Source: Mastigamoeba balamuthi
Taxonomy: Eukaryota > Evosea > Mastigamoebida > Mastigamoebidae
DNA length: 64,000 nucleotides
Direction of reading: 5' to 3'
Assembly: GCA_902651635.1 (NCBI GenBank)
Contig: CACRSC010000055.1
Coordinates: forward strand, 140,592-204,591
Part shown: piece by piece, positions 24,401 to 34,277 of the stretch
How the letters are laid out: every line of letters starts with the position of its first letter
How positions within the stretch are numbered: position 1 is the stretch's first letter
Made by a program: the position numbers and the translations under genes
The notes under the pieces: model-generated
The model's input: the letters and a program-made list of their open reading frames with translations, nothing else
Told to the model about the DNA's origin: nothing
Database searches by the model: none

Positions 24401-25470
24401 CATCAAGATAACCACAGGAATTGCAAAAATCCCCCGGTCCTACTACATGAAAAAACCAGAAAACAAGCCCAGTGCATGGAAGGCCTCCACTGGCATCAAG
24501 CCATCATGGGCACCTATCGCACACATAATAATGCGCAAACAGTAACCCCCACACGAGTGTGGAAAGACCTGGCCCCCCGTACTCAGCTACACTGGAGCGA
24601 CCCCAGATGCCCTTTCTGTACTGTCAAAGCTGACTCCTTAACCCACCGCCTCTGGACCTGCCCCCAGCAGAATCAAGGGCACACCAAACTCACCAGCATC
24701 ATAGGAATACACCAAACAGAGCTGAAGCAATGGGCAGAAGCCCAATCCGCCAAAAACAAAGACGCAACCCCCATACACTACACACTAGCATATGGCACCT
24801 GGGCAAAGACCCAACAGTCAAAACAACAGCTAGAAATACAGGAAGAATGGGTCACCACCATGTGAGACTGGCTGGAAGACATGAGCCACAAAGACAACCA
24901 AAAGGCACACGAAGCACAAAAAAGACAGACCCCAGGTGATACCACCAAAACCCCCTTTAACTGCCCAGACACCACCCGCCCCATAAAACGCCCCAGACTG
25001 CCCACAAAACGACGTAGGACTTATACAATCGTTGAGCCAACATTGGAGGAAATGATGCACAAGGGCGTAACACAGGCACCTGTCGCACTGAACCGACCCC
25101 AACCAAAAAAACCACACCACATAACCCCCATCCTCCACCGCCAGCCAGACCACTATAACCGAACCACCAGTGACGCCCCATACAGCACCACCACCCCCAA
25201 CCACACATAAAAGGAACACACCAGACATGCCCAATATCCCAGCACCAGACACTGCTGACATCAAAAGAGCCCTCAACCGCCGACGCACCCCAAATGTTGA
25301 TCGTAACCACACCATAATCAGCATGTTCAACAAGTACATGGATAAAGCAAGGAACAAACAACAGGACGCGGTTCTGGAACCAGTACTCCCAGAACCGCCC
25401 CTGGACATACCCCCCAGGCCACACAACACGCACGCCCCCCCCCCCCCGAACCACCACCACCCACCTTAAC
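24401..25470 (+). mobile_element. 5'-truncated non-LTR retrotransposon fragment
   Basis: The sequence encodes only a C-terminal ORF2 tail. LHWSDPRCPFCTVKADSLTH and LWTCPQ form the Cys-Cys-His-Cys finger that follows the polymerase region in many non-LTR elements. The frame then meets a TGA (24863-24865) and continues with DWLEDMSHKDNQKAH and a basic PRLPTKRRRTY segment, followed by a Pro/His-rich end. The polymerase and endonuclease are missing, as expected for a dead-on-arrival copy. Confidence 0.6.
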
Positions 25471-25479
25471 ACCCCCCCC

Positions 25480-25944
25480 TCCCCAACGCCCCTGGCCTGA
25501 AAGGGCTCATCCCTCACTGGTAGCAGAATGGGAAACGACGATTTTCGATTTTCGATTTTTCGACAGTGATCCCACCAGCATACAACTATAAGAGGCACAG
25601 AAGGAAGAATCATAGAGTTGCTGGGAAATCTGCAACAGCACTTAGTTGCACGGAAAATCTACAAAACAGTGGTTGTGAAGGAGATGAACACTCTGGTTTC
25701 ACAACCCCTGGCCCTGAGTTCCACGAGCTGCACCTGCAGGAATGCCAGGTCTGCTGCCCGATCAGTGTGTGCTGCAGTCGGTCTTTGGTGGGCTCACATA
25801 TTTGTATATGACCCTGCACATGGGACTGCCTGTGTTCTATCCAATGTACTTACTGGCATCCTGCACTGGATATCAACCAGTGGGATGGACCCGAGTTGGG
25901 AGACGTACTTCAGGTACATTGTGACCGGATCTGGATCACTTGTC
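25480..25944. other. Repeat-rich region, no gene recognised
   Basis: AT-richer stretch with TTTCGATTTTTCG-type short repeats. I see no supported exon. Weak similarity to the 28.9-29.0 kb region begins near its right end. Confidence 0.4.
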
Positions 25945-26250
25945 TCCTTCAATAAGGGAGACAACCCCCTCCATTCGCATGCATTTAGCATGAAGTCGTT
26001 TCCCTGCGGGGTCGTGCACTGATTCAATTGTTGGAATTGCATTGTTCTGCTCAAGTGCTCACGACCACGAGCTCGTAGCTGTCGCTGCTCCGCATGGGCG
26101 TGTCGGCCCCGTTGGCCTCAAGCTTGCAAGTAGCTCCCACGGGTCGTGCAGGCCCAGAGCTGGGCCTCTCGTCGAGGGCGGCGAGGTCCTACGGGGGTGG
26201 CACCGTCGGTGTCAAGGAGGAAGACGAGGGGGCCGCCGTCGGTGGTAAGT
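25945..26250 (+). pseudogene. Chimeric block of two gene fragments
   Basis: Bases 25945-26135 match 29035-29215, which covers the 3' flank and last codons (read in antisense) of the beta-helix gene. Bases 26142-26235 match 37724-37820, part of the first COG4 exon (shared GCGGCGAGGTCCT and GTGCAGGCCCAGAGCT). The two pieces abut within about 10 bp. Neither retains a reading frame here. Confidence 0.75.
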
Positions 26251-26371
26251 CCTCAATGGCAACAGCAGAAACCTCTCTTCCCTCACTGGTAGTGGAAGGG
26301 GCGTTAACTGTCAGTGTTCATTTCAATTGTGTTCAGCAGATACCTCATCACACAGAAAATGATCACGCAAG

Positions 26372-26467
26372 AGATTCATCTTTGAATCCACCGAGGTGAC
26401 AAACGGGCGCCAAACATAGTGCACCTGTTATAAGCAGTGCGCCCCGTGTCGCAAAAGCGCACAAGCC
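26372..26467 (+). promoter_or_regulatory. Upstream block shared with a second repeat-family gene
   Basis: The 96 bp before the kinase start are clearly related to 40985-41090, upstream of the decayed gene copy at 41.1 kb. Shared blocks are AGAGATTCATC-TTGAATCC, GTGCACCTG and TGTCGCAAAAGC. It could be a common promoter/5' UTR module or a transposon end. Confidence 0.5.
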
Positions 26468-28578
26468 ATGGAGCCGCCCAGCGAGGAGGTGAAGCAGAAG
26501 GTGGGCCAGTGGTTTATGCGCGTCGCCCGCGTCGCGAGCAACAAGCCCGCCCTCGTGGTGCTGCAGCCCTTTGTCCTCGCCAACGCGCACCTCTTCGAGG
26601 AGCTCTGCAGCCTGTGCAGCAGCGACGCGGACATCACCTCAGCACTCGCGGACCAGCTCACCGTGCGCACTGCCCTCCACGACGGCCCGAGCGTGCCAGC
26701 GACTGCACTGACTTTTTTGGCGGCAAACACACCGCAGGCAACGGCCACGGAGCGGGAGCGCGAGCGCAAACAGGAGGAGCGGGAGCGCAGAGAACGGGAG
26801 GAGCGGGAGCGCAGAGAACGGGAGGAGCGGGAGCGCAGAGAACAGGAGGAGCGGGAGCGGGAGAGCAGGAAGAAGGAGGCCAGGGAGCGCGTGTGGGAAG
26901 TGTACCGACGGACAGCGGAGCGCGAGAAGAAGCGCTACCGCATGGAGACCGCGTCGGAGATGGAGCGGCGCCTCAACGCAGCCGCGCTCGACGATGACGC
27001 GCTGCTGAAGCTGTGCGACGCCAGGACGCTGGGTGGCGTCGCCGGCGTGCTGGGCATGGAGGAGGCCCCCATGCCCGGCGCCCCGTCTGCCCTGTCGCCC
27101 GCCGCGGTCCTCAAGGCGTACTCGAAGGCGGCCGAGGAGGCGCCGTCGAGGATCGCCGAGCACCCCAGCCTGCTGGCCAAGACGCAGAGGAAGGAGACCA
27201 CGATGCTCTTCTGCCACAGGCCCGCCTCGGAAACCGCGGGCAGCATCCCCGTCGTTCTGCTGTCGCAGGAGCTGCGCGCCTTCACGGAGATGTGCCGCAA
27301 CGCGCTGCCGGACAAGGAGGACTGCGCGGTACAGCATAGTGTGCCGGTTTGTCTGTGTGGACTGAGTGCTGTGCTCCAATCCCGCAGGTCACTGTGGATC
27401 TCGCGAGGAAGATGCCCAACGTGGATCTCAACGAGGCCGATAGGACGACCCAGTTTTTCGAGGTGTTCCAGAAGCTGGTCACTGCGCGCGGGCTGAACAA
27501 CTTCGGTCCGCTCACTATCGGCAGCATGACTACCGACGGCAGCATCCGTTGCCTCGTCCCGGAGGTGCTGCTCTCGAACCTCGAAGTCAAGGCGGACACC
27601 GGAGTGGGTACGTGCGCGGCACACGTCTGCGACTGCGCGTTGCTGACAGCGGTCGCCGCAGGCGGGGAGCTCGACATGCAGAACTTCTTTTACTACGCGC
27701 ACTTCTGGGCGCAGGAGGGTGTCGCGAGCGTCGTGCTCCGGTCGCCGTGCCCCGCTGTGCTGCTCGGGCTCGAGGGCCCGCTGCTGCGAGTGTACGTCGC
27801 AGCCGGGCGTCGCGTCGACCCGGTGGTGGTACTGAACCTGCTGCTGATCCTCGACGATATGGACGCCATGGTCGCCGTGGCGCGGTTCGTACACGCGTTC
27901 AAAGAGACGCTGCCCCGGCTCCTGGAGCACTACCGCGAAGTACTTTCGTCTCTCAACGTGTCGCTGCCCCTCGAGCACTACTTCCCGGACTTTGTCCGTT
28001 TCAGTCCGCGCGAGGGCGAGGTCGTCCAGTTGCGCTACACCGACTGGCCGGTGAAGCAGAGGCTGCTGTTCCGAGCCGAGGTTGTCAGCACAACAGGCGA
28101 GCGCGAAATACCGAAGCGCCTGGCCGTCAAGTTTGTCAAGCGGTACTGCCGTGAGGCGCACGCCTTGCTTGCACAGAGTGGAAACGCCCCAGTGTTGCTA
28201 TACGAGGGGCCGCTGGGGGAGCCGGACGGGTGGCGAGTTGTCGTGATGGAGTGGATGGAGGGGCTCCTCGAGTTTCATCAGGCGCTGAAGGGCGGGGGAC
28301 AGCACTTCAAGGACTCGCTCGTGCAGGCGGTGCAGCTCCTGCACAAGAATGGCTACGTGCACGGCGACCTCAGGATCCCCAATGTGCTCGGCAGCAGGAA
28401 CAGCGAGGGCATGGTGGACGCCATCGTGGTCGACTTTGATTGGGCCGGCAGAGACGGCACCGCGCTGTACCCGCCCTTCATGAACCACGAGCGCGTGGTG
28501 TGGGCCGATGGGGTCTCAGACTCGCAGCCTATGAAGTGCGAGCATGACGAGGTGATGGTTCGCCGCCTTTTGCCATAA
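26468..28578 (+). CDS. Crinkler-like kinase, copy 2
   Basis: Three exons (26468-27328, 27388-27607, 27662-28578) encode 665 residues with consistent phases. An N-terminal helical segment (MEPPSEEVKQKVGQWFMRVA) leads into a long Glu/Arg coiled linker made of repeated EERERRER units. A middle region carries LLSQELRAFTEMCRNALP. The C-terminal kinase-like lobe has LAVKFVKRYCREAHALL, VVVMEWMEGLLEF, VHGDLRIPNVL and VVDFDWAGRDG. The HGD/DFD signature matches kinase domains of Crinkler-like proteins, found as effectors in oomycetes and fungi and also in free-living protists. Its target and role here are unknown. Confidence 0.65.
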
Positions 28579-29136
28579 GCTGGCCCTTTGATTAAATGAT
28601 CGCAACTGGGAATGGTCACCAACCCCTCTGGTGGTCAAAACGCAGGGTTGAGGTGCGAGGGCAGAAGCTCTATGCACATCTGTTGCCAAGTCAGAATTCG
28701 TTGTTTGATCCATAGAGTAGGTTTCTGCCAGTGGATACTGCTTCTGCACGTGCTCACACCCCAATCTACACCTCAGGAGTAGCAGGTGCCTCAAGAGTAA
28801 CTTGTATTTCTAATAATGCTCTTGCTGAAGAGCAGCTATTCTGATTGTAGTGGTTTTTCATTTGTTTTCACTTAATCTTATTTCGGAACATGCCAGCTGG
28901 TGGACTTCGTCGTTTTACGACTCGCATTCTGCTCACTTGCGCCTCCATTGCGTTTCCGCGCTAGACATGAGATGTTGTACCTCAATTGGATGGGACCGCT
29001 GCAGCCCCTTGGATGTGTCGATTGCCTGAATCCGATTTTCATCAAGGGAGACGACCCCTCCATTCGCATGCATTGAGCGTGAAGTCGTTTTCCTGCCGAG
29101 TCGTGCACTAATTCAATTGTTGCAAAGGTGTTGTGC
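28579..29136. other. Intergenic region between convergent genes
   Basis: These 560 bp hold no recognised gene. The right part (29035-29136) is the donor of the copied block found at 25945. Confidence 0.5.
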
Positions 29137-30976
29137 TCAAGCGCTCACGACCACGAGCTCGTGGCCGTCGCCGCTCCGCGTGGGCGTGTCGGCCCCGTTG
29201 GCCTCGAGCTTGCACTGCGCCAGCACGATGCTCGCCGCGTCGGCCGACGCCGCGCCGCGCGCAGAGTTGGCCGACACCGTGCAGGCGCTGGCGCGCACCG
29301 CCGACGCCGCCCCCGGGGCCTCGATGCCGTTGCGCGCGTTGCGGCTCAGCGCGCAGCCGTAGAGCGACGCGCTGCCCGCCAGCACCGCGACGCCGGCGCC
29401 CTTGTTGCCCGACATCTCGCAGTCGACGGCCGTGAGCTCCGCGCCCGCGCCTACGGCGACGCCGCTCTTGCCGTTGCCCTTGAGCACGCACTTGGAAAGC
29501 TCGGCGAACTGCCCGGCGCCCGCGACGACGACGCCGTGCTCGGCGTTGCCGCAGACGTCGCAGAACGACGCGCGGACCGACTCGGCGCCGTCCGAGGCGA
29601 GGCCCGAGAGCTTGCAGGCCGCCAGCGAGGTCTTGACGAGCGAGACGTCGCTGCCGCCCGCGGCCTCGACGCCGTGGCGCCCCAGCGACGACAGCGCGCA
29701 CTCCTCGAGCTCCACGCGCGCGCCGCCGCTACAGACGACGCCCGAGCCGTCGCAGCTCTCGACGGCGCAGGCCCGCGCGACGCACGACGACCCGGCGCCG
29801 GCCGCGACGACGCCGTCGCGCTGGCAGTCCCACACGCGGCACTTGTCCAGCGCCGCCGCGGCCCCGTCGCGGGCGCAGACGCCCGGCCCGCCCGCGCCGC
29901 GGACCTCGCACGAGGCCAGCGACAGCGACGAGCCCTCGCCCGCGGCCTCGGCGCCGCAGCCGTCGCAGGCGTCGAGCCGGCAGTCCGCGAGCTCCGCGCG
30001 GGCGCCGCCGGCGGCCAGCAGCCCGGGGCCCGCGCACTCGGCGGCCTCGCAGCGCGAGAGCGTCAGGCGCGCGGCCCGCCCGCTGCAGGAGAAGCCCGCG
30101 CCTGCGCCCCTCGCGCGGCACCCGTCGAGCGCCGCGGAGCCCTCGGCGGCCAGCGGGCCCGCGAAGGCGCACGAGGCGAACGCCGCCTGCCCGCCCGCGC
30201 AGACGTCGACGCCGCGGGCGAACTGGCAGCAGCGGAAGAGCCCGCGGGCGACGGCCGCCGCCCCCGCGACCGCGCAGTCCTCGAACTCTGGCGGCGGCGC
30301 CTGCTGCTGCGGCCCCGCGCCCCCGGCCAGGGCGGCGACGCGCAGCGCGGGGCCGGGGCCCTCGGAGCGCAGCTGGCAGCGCGCAAAGACCGCGCGGTCC
30401 CCTTTTTCGCTTTCGTCGCAGTCGTCGCGGTCTTCTTCCTCCCACGTCAGCGCGGCGCCGGCGCCGAGCACGCAGTCGTCGGCGGTGACGTGGCAGGGGG
30501 ACGAGGCGGACAGCGGGCCCGCGAGGGAGCAGAGGGAGAGGCGGAGCGAGGAGCCGCAGCGGGCGACGACGGGGCCGACGGCTGGGCAGCGCGCGAGGGC
30601 CGCAGAGGCGCCGGCGCCGACGCGGAGGCCCGCGGGCAGCGCGCAGCGCGTGGCGGCCAGCGCAGAGCCGCGGCCGACGGCGGCGCGCGGGGCGAGGCGC
30701 AGGCCCTCGAGGGAGAGCGAGAGGCCCGCGGGCAGCTCGAGGTCGGCGGAGGCGTCGGCGAGGGAGAGCGAGCAGTCCGAGGGCCCGGGGCCGCGGAGGG
30801 CCAGCGACGGCGTCGACGGCAGCGACGGCGGCAGCACGTGGCAGCCGGCGGGCAGCACGACCTCGCGGGCGCCGCTCGCGAGCGCTGTGCCGTTGGGGGG
30901 GTGTGGGGCGGCGTGGTGAGATGCGGCGAGAAGCGGACGGAAACGGACCGTCGGCGAGGGAGAACGTCGACGACAT
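29137..30976 (-). CDS. Right-handed parallel beta-helix protein
   Basis: Two exons (30976-30949 and 30884-29137, 64-bp intron) give 591 residues. The opening MSSTFSLADALASGAREVVLP followed by AGCHV resembles the start of pectate-lyase-like beta-helix proteins. The rest is a ladder of coils of about 22-24 residues, each with a Cys after a short strand and a G-V/A turn (for example LSKCVLKGNGKSGVAVGAGA, VDCEMSGNKGAGVAVLAGSA). No signal peptide and no obvious catalytic residues are seen, so it is probably a structural or binding repeat protein rather than a lyase. Very GC-rich, with strong Ala/Gly bias. Confidence 0.75.
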
Positions 30977-31176
30977 CTTTGTGGCCACCGACGAGGACGA
31001 GGACAGATATTTGTTTATCCTTGAAGATTTTCGCGGATTTAATCGAGGGCATCGAAGAAACTGGTCCAAACGAGGAGCCTTGCAGCCCCAAAGCTGCCGT
31101 GCTGCTCGGGATCCCCGCTGGACGGAGAGCTTCTTCCGGCGGAGCGGCCAGTCAGATAGAGAGATACGCGATCAGA

Positions 31177-32400
31177 GGATACCATATCTCCCGCATAAGG
31201 GAATCATTTCTCCACTGATTTATTTGCTTGCTCACAGGCGGGTTCGCACCGCCCATAAACTCGCAAACTCGCCCATGTCGTCCGAGAGCCTCAACCGCGT
31301 CTGCGAGCTGTGCGCGGACATCCAGCTCGCGTGCCGCCGCAACCCCGGCCTGCGCGCCCTCGCCTCGGAGGGCCTGGAGGACCTCCTGCGCCGCATGGAC
31401 GCCATCGCCGCTGCCCGCCGCTCGCCCGCCCGCTGCGCCCCGCCGGCAGCGGCCCACGCGCCGCGGGGCGCCCCCGCGGGCCCCCAGAGGGCCCCCGGGA
31501 GGGCCCCGCCCGCCGCAGCACCGGCGAACGCGTCCGAAACCGACGACGGGTGCGAGCTGGTTCCTGAACCGCGATTCCTGGAGATATTATTTGTTGGATT
31601 TGCGGGCCCACTGTTGGAATCTGGATTTGCGCGTGCGCGTGTGAGCGGGCTGGGCGTTGGGCGTTGGGAGGTCCGTTGGGGGGCAGCTTTTCCCCCGAAC
31701 ACCCCTCCTGGTGGGAAAGGGCGGGAATCCAGGGCGGGAAAAAAGGGCGCGCGGCTCTTGTGTACACTTGATTTCTGGCCTGTGACTATATTTCCTGAAA
31801 TATCCTTGGCTCCTTGCTGCTGTACTCCACCGACTAAATTGCTGCGCGTTGCTTTACGCGCGCAGCTTTCTGCTGGCCGACGCTGGCGGCGCAGGGCGCA
31901 GGCCGGCGCCTGCACGTGGCTTCGAGAGCGAAGTGGACACGTACGGCCTGCCCTCGATCATTTGATTTTCGCCCTTTCTCCTCCAGATCAGTCCCTGCCT
32001 TTTTCGTCTCTGGGGTACGTTTCCGGTGGTGGTGCTTACGTCGATGCTCGTCCAGGTTTGTGCCCGCGGTGCCTAATGCTGGCGCGAGGACGACTGCGCC
32101 GCCGCCGGCGGTCACCATTCCCGATTGCCAGGTCACGTTCGTGCCCTCTGCCCCCCGCGCCCGCGCCGGGTGCTCACCTGGGTGCGGACGACACCCCCGC
32201 AGGTACACGCCCGTCGCCCCTGTGACCGACGTCGACGGCATCGGAGTCGCCCACGGCGCGCGGGAGGAGCACATGGACGCCCCGGGCTTCTCGAGCGACC
32301 TCGCCGAGGCCCACCACACGGCCCCCGCCTCGGTCGTCAGCCCCACGACCTTCTCCTCGCTGCGCTTCGGTGGTAACGCCCCCTGTGTCGCCCCCCCCCC
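31177..32400 (+). repeat. Direct duplication, unit 1 (probable assembly artefact)
   Basis: Repeated as 32403-33626 with an offset of 1,226 bases, including introns and exons, with no difference noticed. The join is a single N at 32402 after a poly-C run. Confidence 0.85.
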
Positions 32401-33990
32401 CNGGATACCATATCTCCCGCATAAGGGAATCATTTCTCCACTGATTTATTTGCTTGCTCACAGGCGGGTTCGCACCGCCCATAAACTCGCAAACTCGCCC
32501 ATGTCGTCCGAGAGCCTCAACCGCGTCTGCGAGCTGTGCGCGGACATCCAGCTCGCGTGCCGCCGCAACCCCGGCCTGCGCGCCCTCGCCTCGGAGGGCC
32601 TGGAGGACCTCCTGCGCCGCATGGACGCCATCGCCGCTGCCCGCCGCTCGCCCGCCCGCTGCGCCCCGCCGGCAGCGGCCCACGCGCCGCGGGGCGCCCC
32701 CGCGGGCCCCCAGAGGGCCCCCGGGAGGGCCCCGCCCGCCGCAGCACCGGCGAACGCGTCCGAAACCGACGACGGGTGCGAGCTGGTTCCTGAACCGCGA
32801 TTCCTGGAGATATTATTTGTTGGATTTGCGGGCCCACTGTTGGAATCTGGATTTGCGCGTGCGCGTGTGAGCGGGCTGGGCGTTGGGCGTTGGGAGGTCC
32901 GTTGGGGGGCAGCTTTTCCCCCGAACACCCCTCCTGGTGGGAAAGGGCGGGAATCCAGGGCGGGAAAAAAGGGCGCGCGGCTCTTGTGTACACTTGATTT
33001 CTGGCCTGTGACTATATTTCCTGAAATATCCTTGGCTCCTTGCTGCTGTACTCCACCGACTAAATTGCTGCGCGTTGCTTTACGCGCGCAGCTTTCTGCT
33101 GGCCGACGCTGGCGGCGCAGGGCGCAGGCCGGCGCCTGCACGTGGCTTCGAGAGCGAAGTGGACACGTACGGCCTGCCCTCGATCATTTGATTTTCGCCC
33201 TTTCTCCTCCAGATCAGTCCCTGCCTTTTTCGTCTCTGGGGTACGTTTCCGGTGGTGGTGCTTACGTCGATGCTCGTCCAGGTTTGTGCCCGCGGTGCCT
33301 AATGCTGGCGCGAGGACGACTGCGCCGCCGCCGGCGGTCACCATTCCCGATTGCCAGGTCACGTTCGTGCCCTCTGCCCCCCGCGCCCGCGCCGGGTGCT
33401 CACCTGGGTGCGGACGACACCCCCGCAGGTACACGCCCGTCGCCCCTGTGACCGACGTCGACGGCATCGGAGTCGCCCACGGCGCGCGGGAGGAGCACAT
33501 GGACGCCCCGGGCTTCTCGAGCGACCTCGCCGAGGCCCACCACACGGCCCCCGCCTCGGTCGTCAGCCCCACGACCTTCTCCTCGCTGCGCTTCGGTGGT
33601 AACGCCCCCTGTGTCGCCCCCCCCCCGCTGCTGCTGCCTCCGGGGCTGCTGTTGACCGAGGCTGCTTGCTGCCCCCCGCGTGCAGATGAGGAGCCCTCGT
33701 ACTTGGCGCTGGGGAAGACGGGGCTGGGGTCGGCGACGTCGCCGGCGAGGCCCATGGCCGAGGCCAACTTCTCGAGGTTCCGCTACGACCGCGCGGGGCC
33801 CGAGCAGCAGGCGGAGCTCGAGCGCAAGTTCGAGCAGCAGAGGACCCTCAGAGTGCGCACTGGCTCTGGGGAGTGCTGTTTTGCTCACCCGCTCTGCTCG
33901 GGGGGAGTACAGGCGCAGCTGCAGGCGCAGATGGAGGAGCAGAAGAGGTACAGGGCGCAGGAGGCCAGGGCCTACGGGAGCAGGAGATGA
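31275..33990 (+). CDS. Unrecognised multi-exon gene, split by duplication
   Basis: The ATG at 31275 (repeated at 32501) starts MSSESLNRVCELCADIQLAC, an exon that appears to end before GTGCGAG near 31548. Later exons carry FESEVDT, then YTPVAPVTDVDGIGVAHG to SPTTFSSLRF (33430-33597), then DEEPSYLALGKTGLG to RAGPEQQAELERKFEQQ. The last encodes AQLQAQMEEQKRYRAQEARA, with the stop at 33990. The N-terminal part is Cys/Leu helical and the C-terminus is a short Gln/Glu coiled coil. The first exons exist twice because of the 1.2-kb duplication. Middle phases were not resolved, and I do not recognise the family. Confidence 0.5.
32403..33626 (+). repeat. Direct duplication, unit 2 (probable assembly artefact)
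   Basis: Second copy of 31177-32400, starting right after the N at 32402. Confidence 0.85.
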
Positions 33991-34277
33991 CGCAGGCTCG
34001 GCTCTGCGTAGGCTGCCTGCCCCCGGCTGGGGAGGACAAGGAGGGCACATGTAGATAAGTGCATGCATGACTCGCAGGGAGACTGGGCGCAGCATACAGC
34101 TACGGCAGCAGCGTCAAAGGGAAAAAGAACGCAATGAACAAACCAGAAATTGTGTTTGCAATTAAAACAGGCTGTGAGGGGGCGCCAGGTGGCGTGCGTC
34201 TCCGCATTTGCTTTGGCGGTCTTGCGGCCCCTCGGCTCGAATGCGAGCTGCGACTGCGTGCCGGTTCGCGGGAGGGG

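Noticed and set aside
29128-31218. Long rightward frames over 29.1-31.2 kb
   Set aside because: Antisense shadows of the beta-helix gene, whose two exons explain the region.
30921-31270. Rightward start with an acidic DEDEDRYL segment as first exon of the 31.3 kb gene
   Set aside because: It overlaps the first exon of the beta-helix gene on the other strand, and the better-supported start is ATG 31275.
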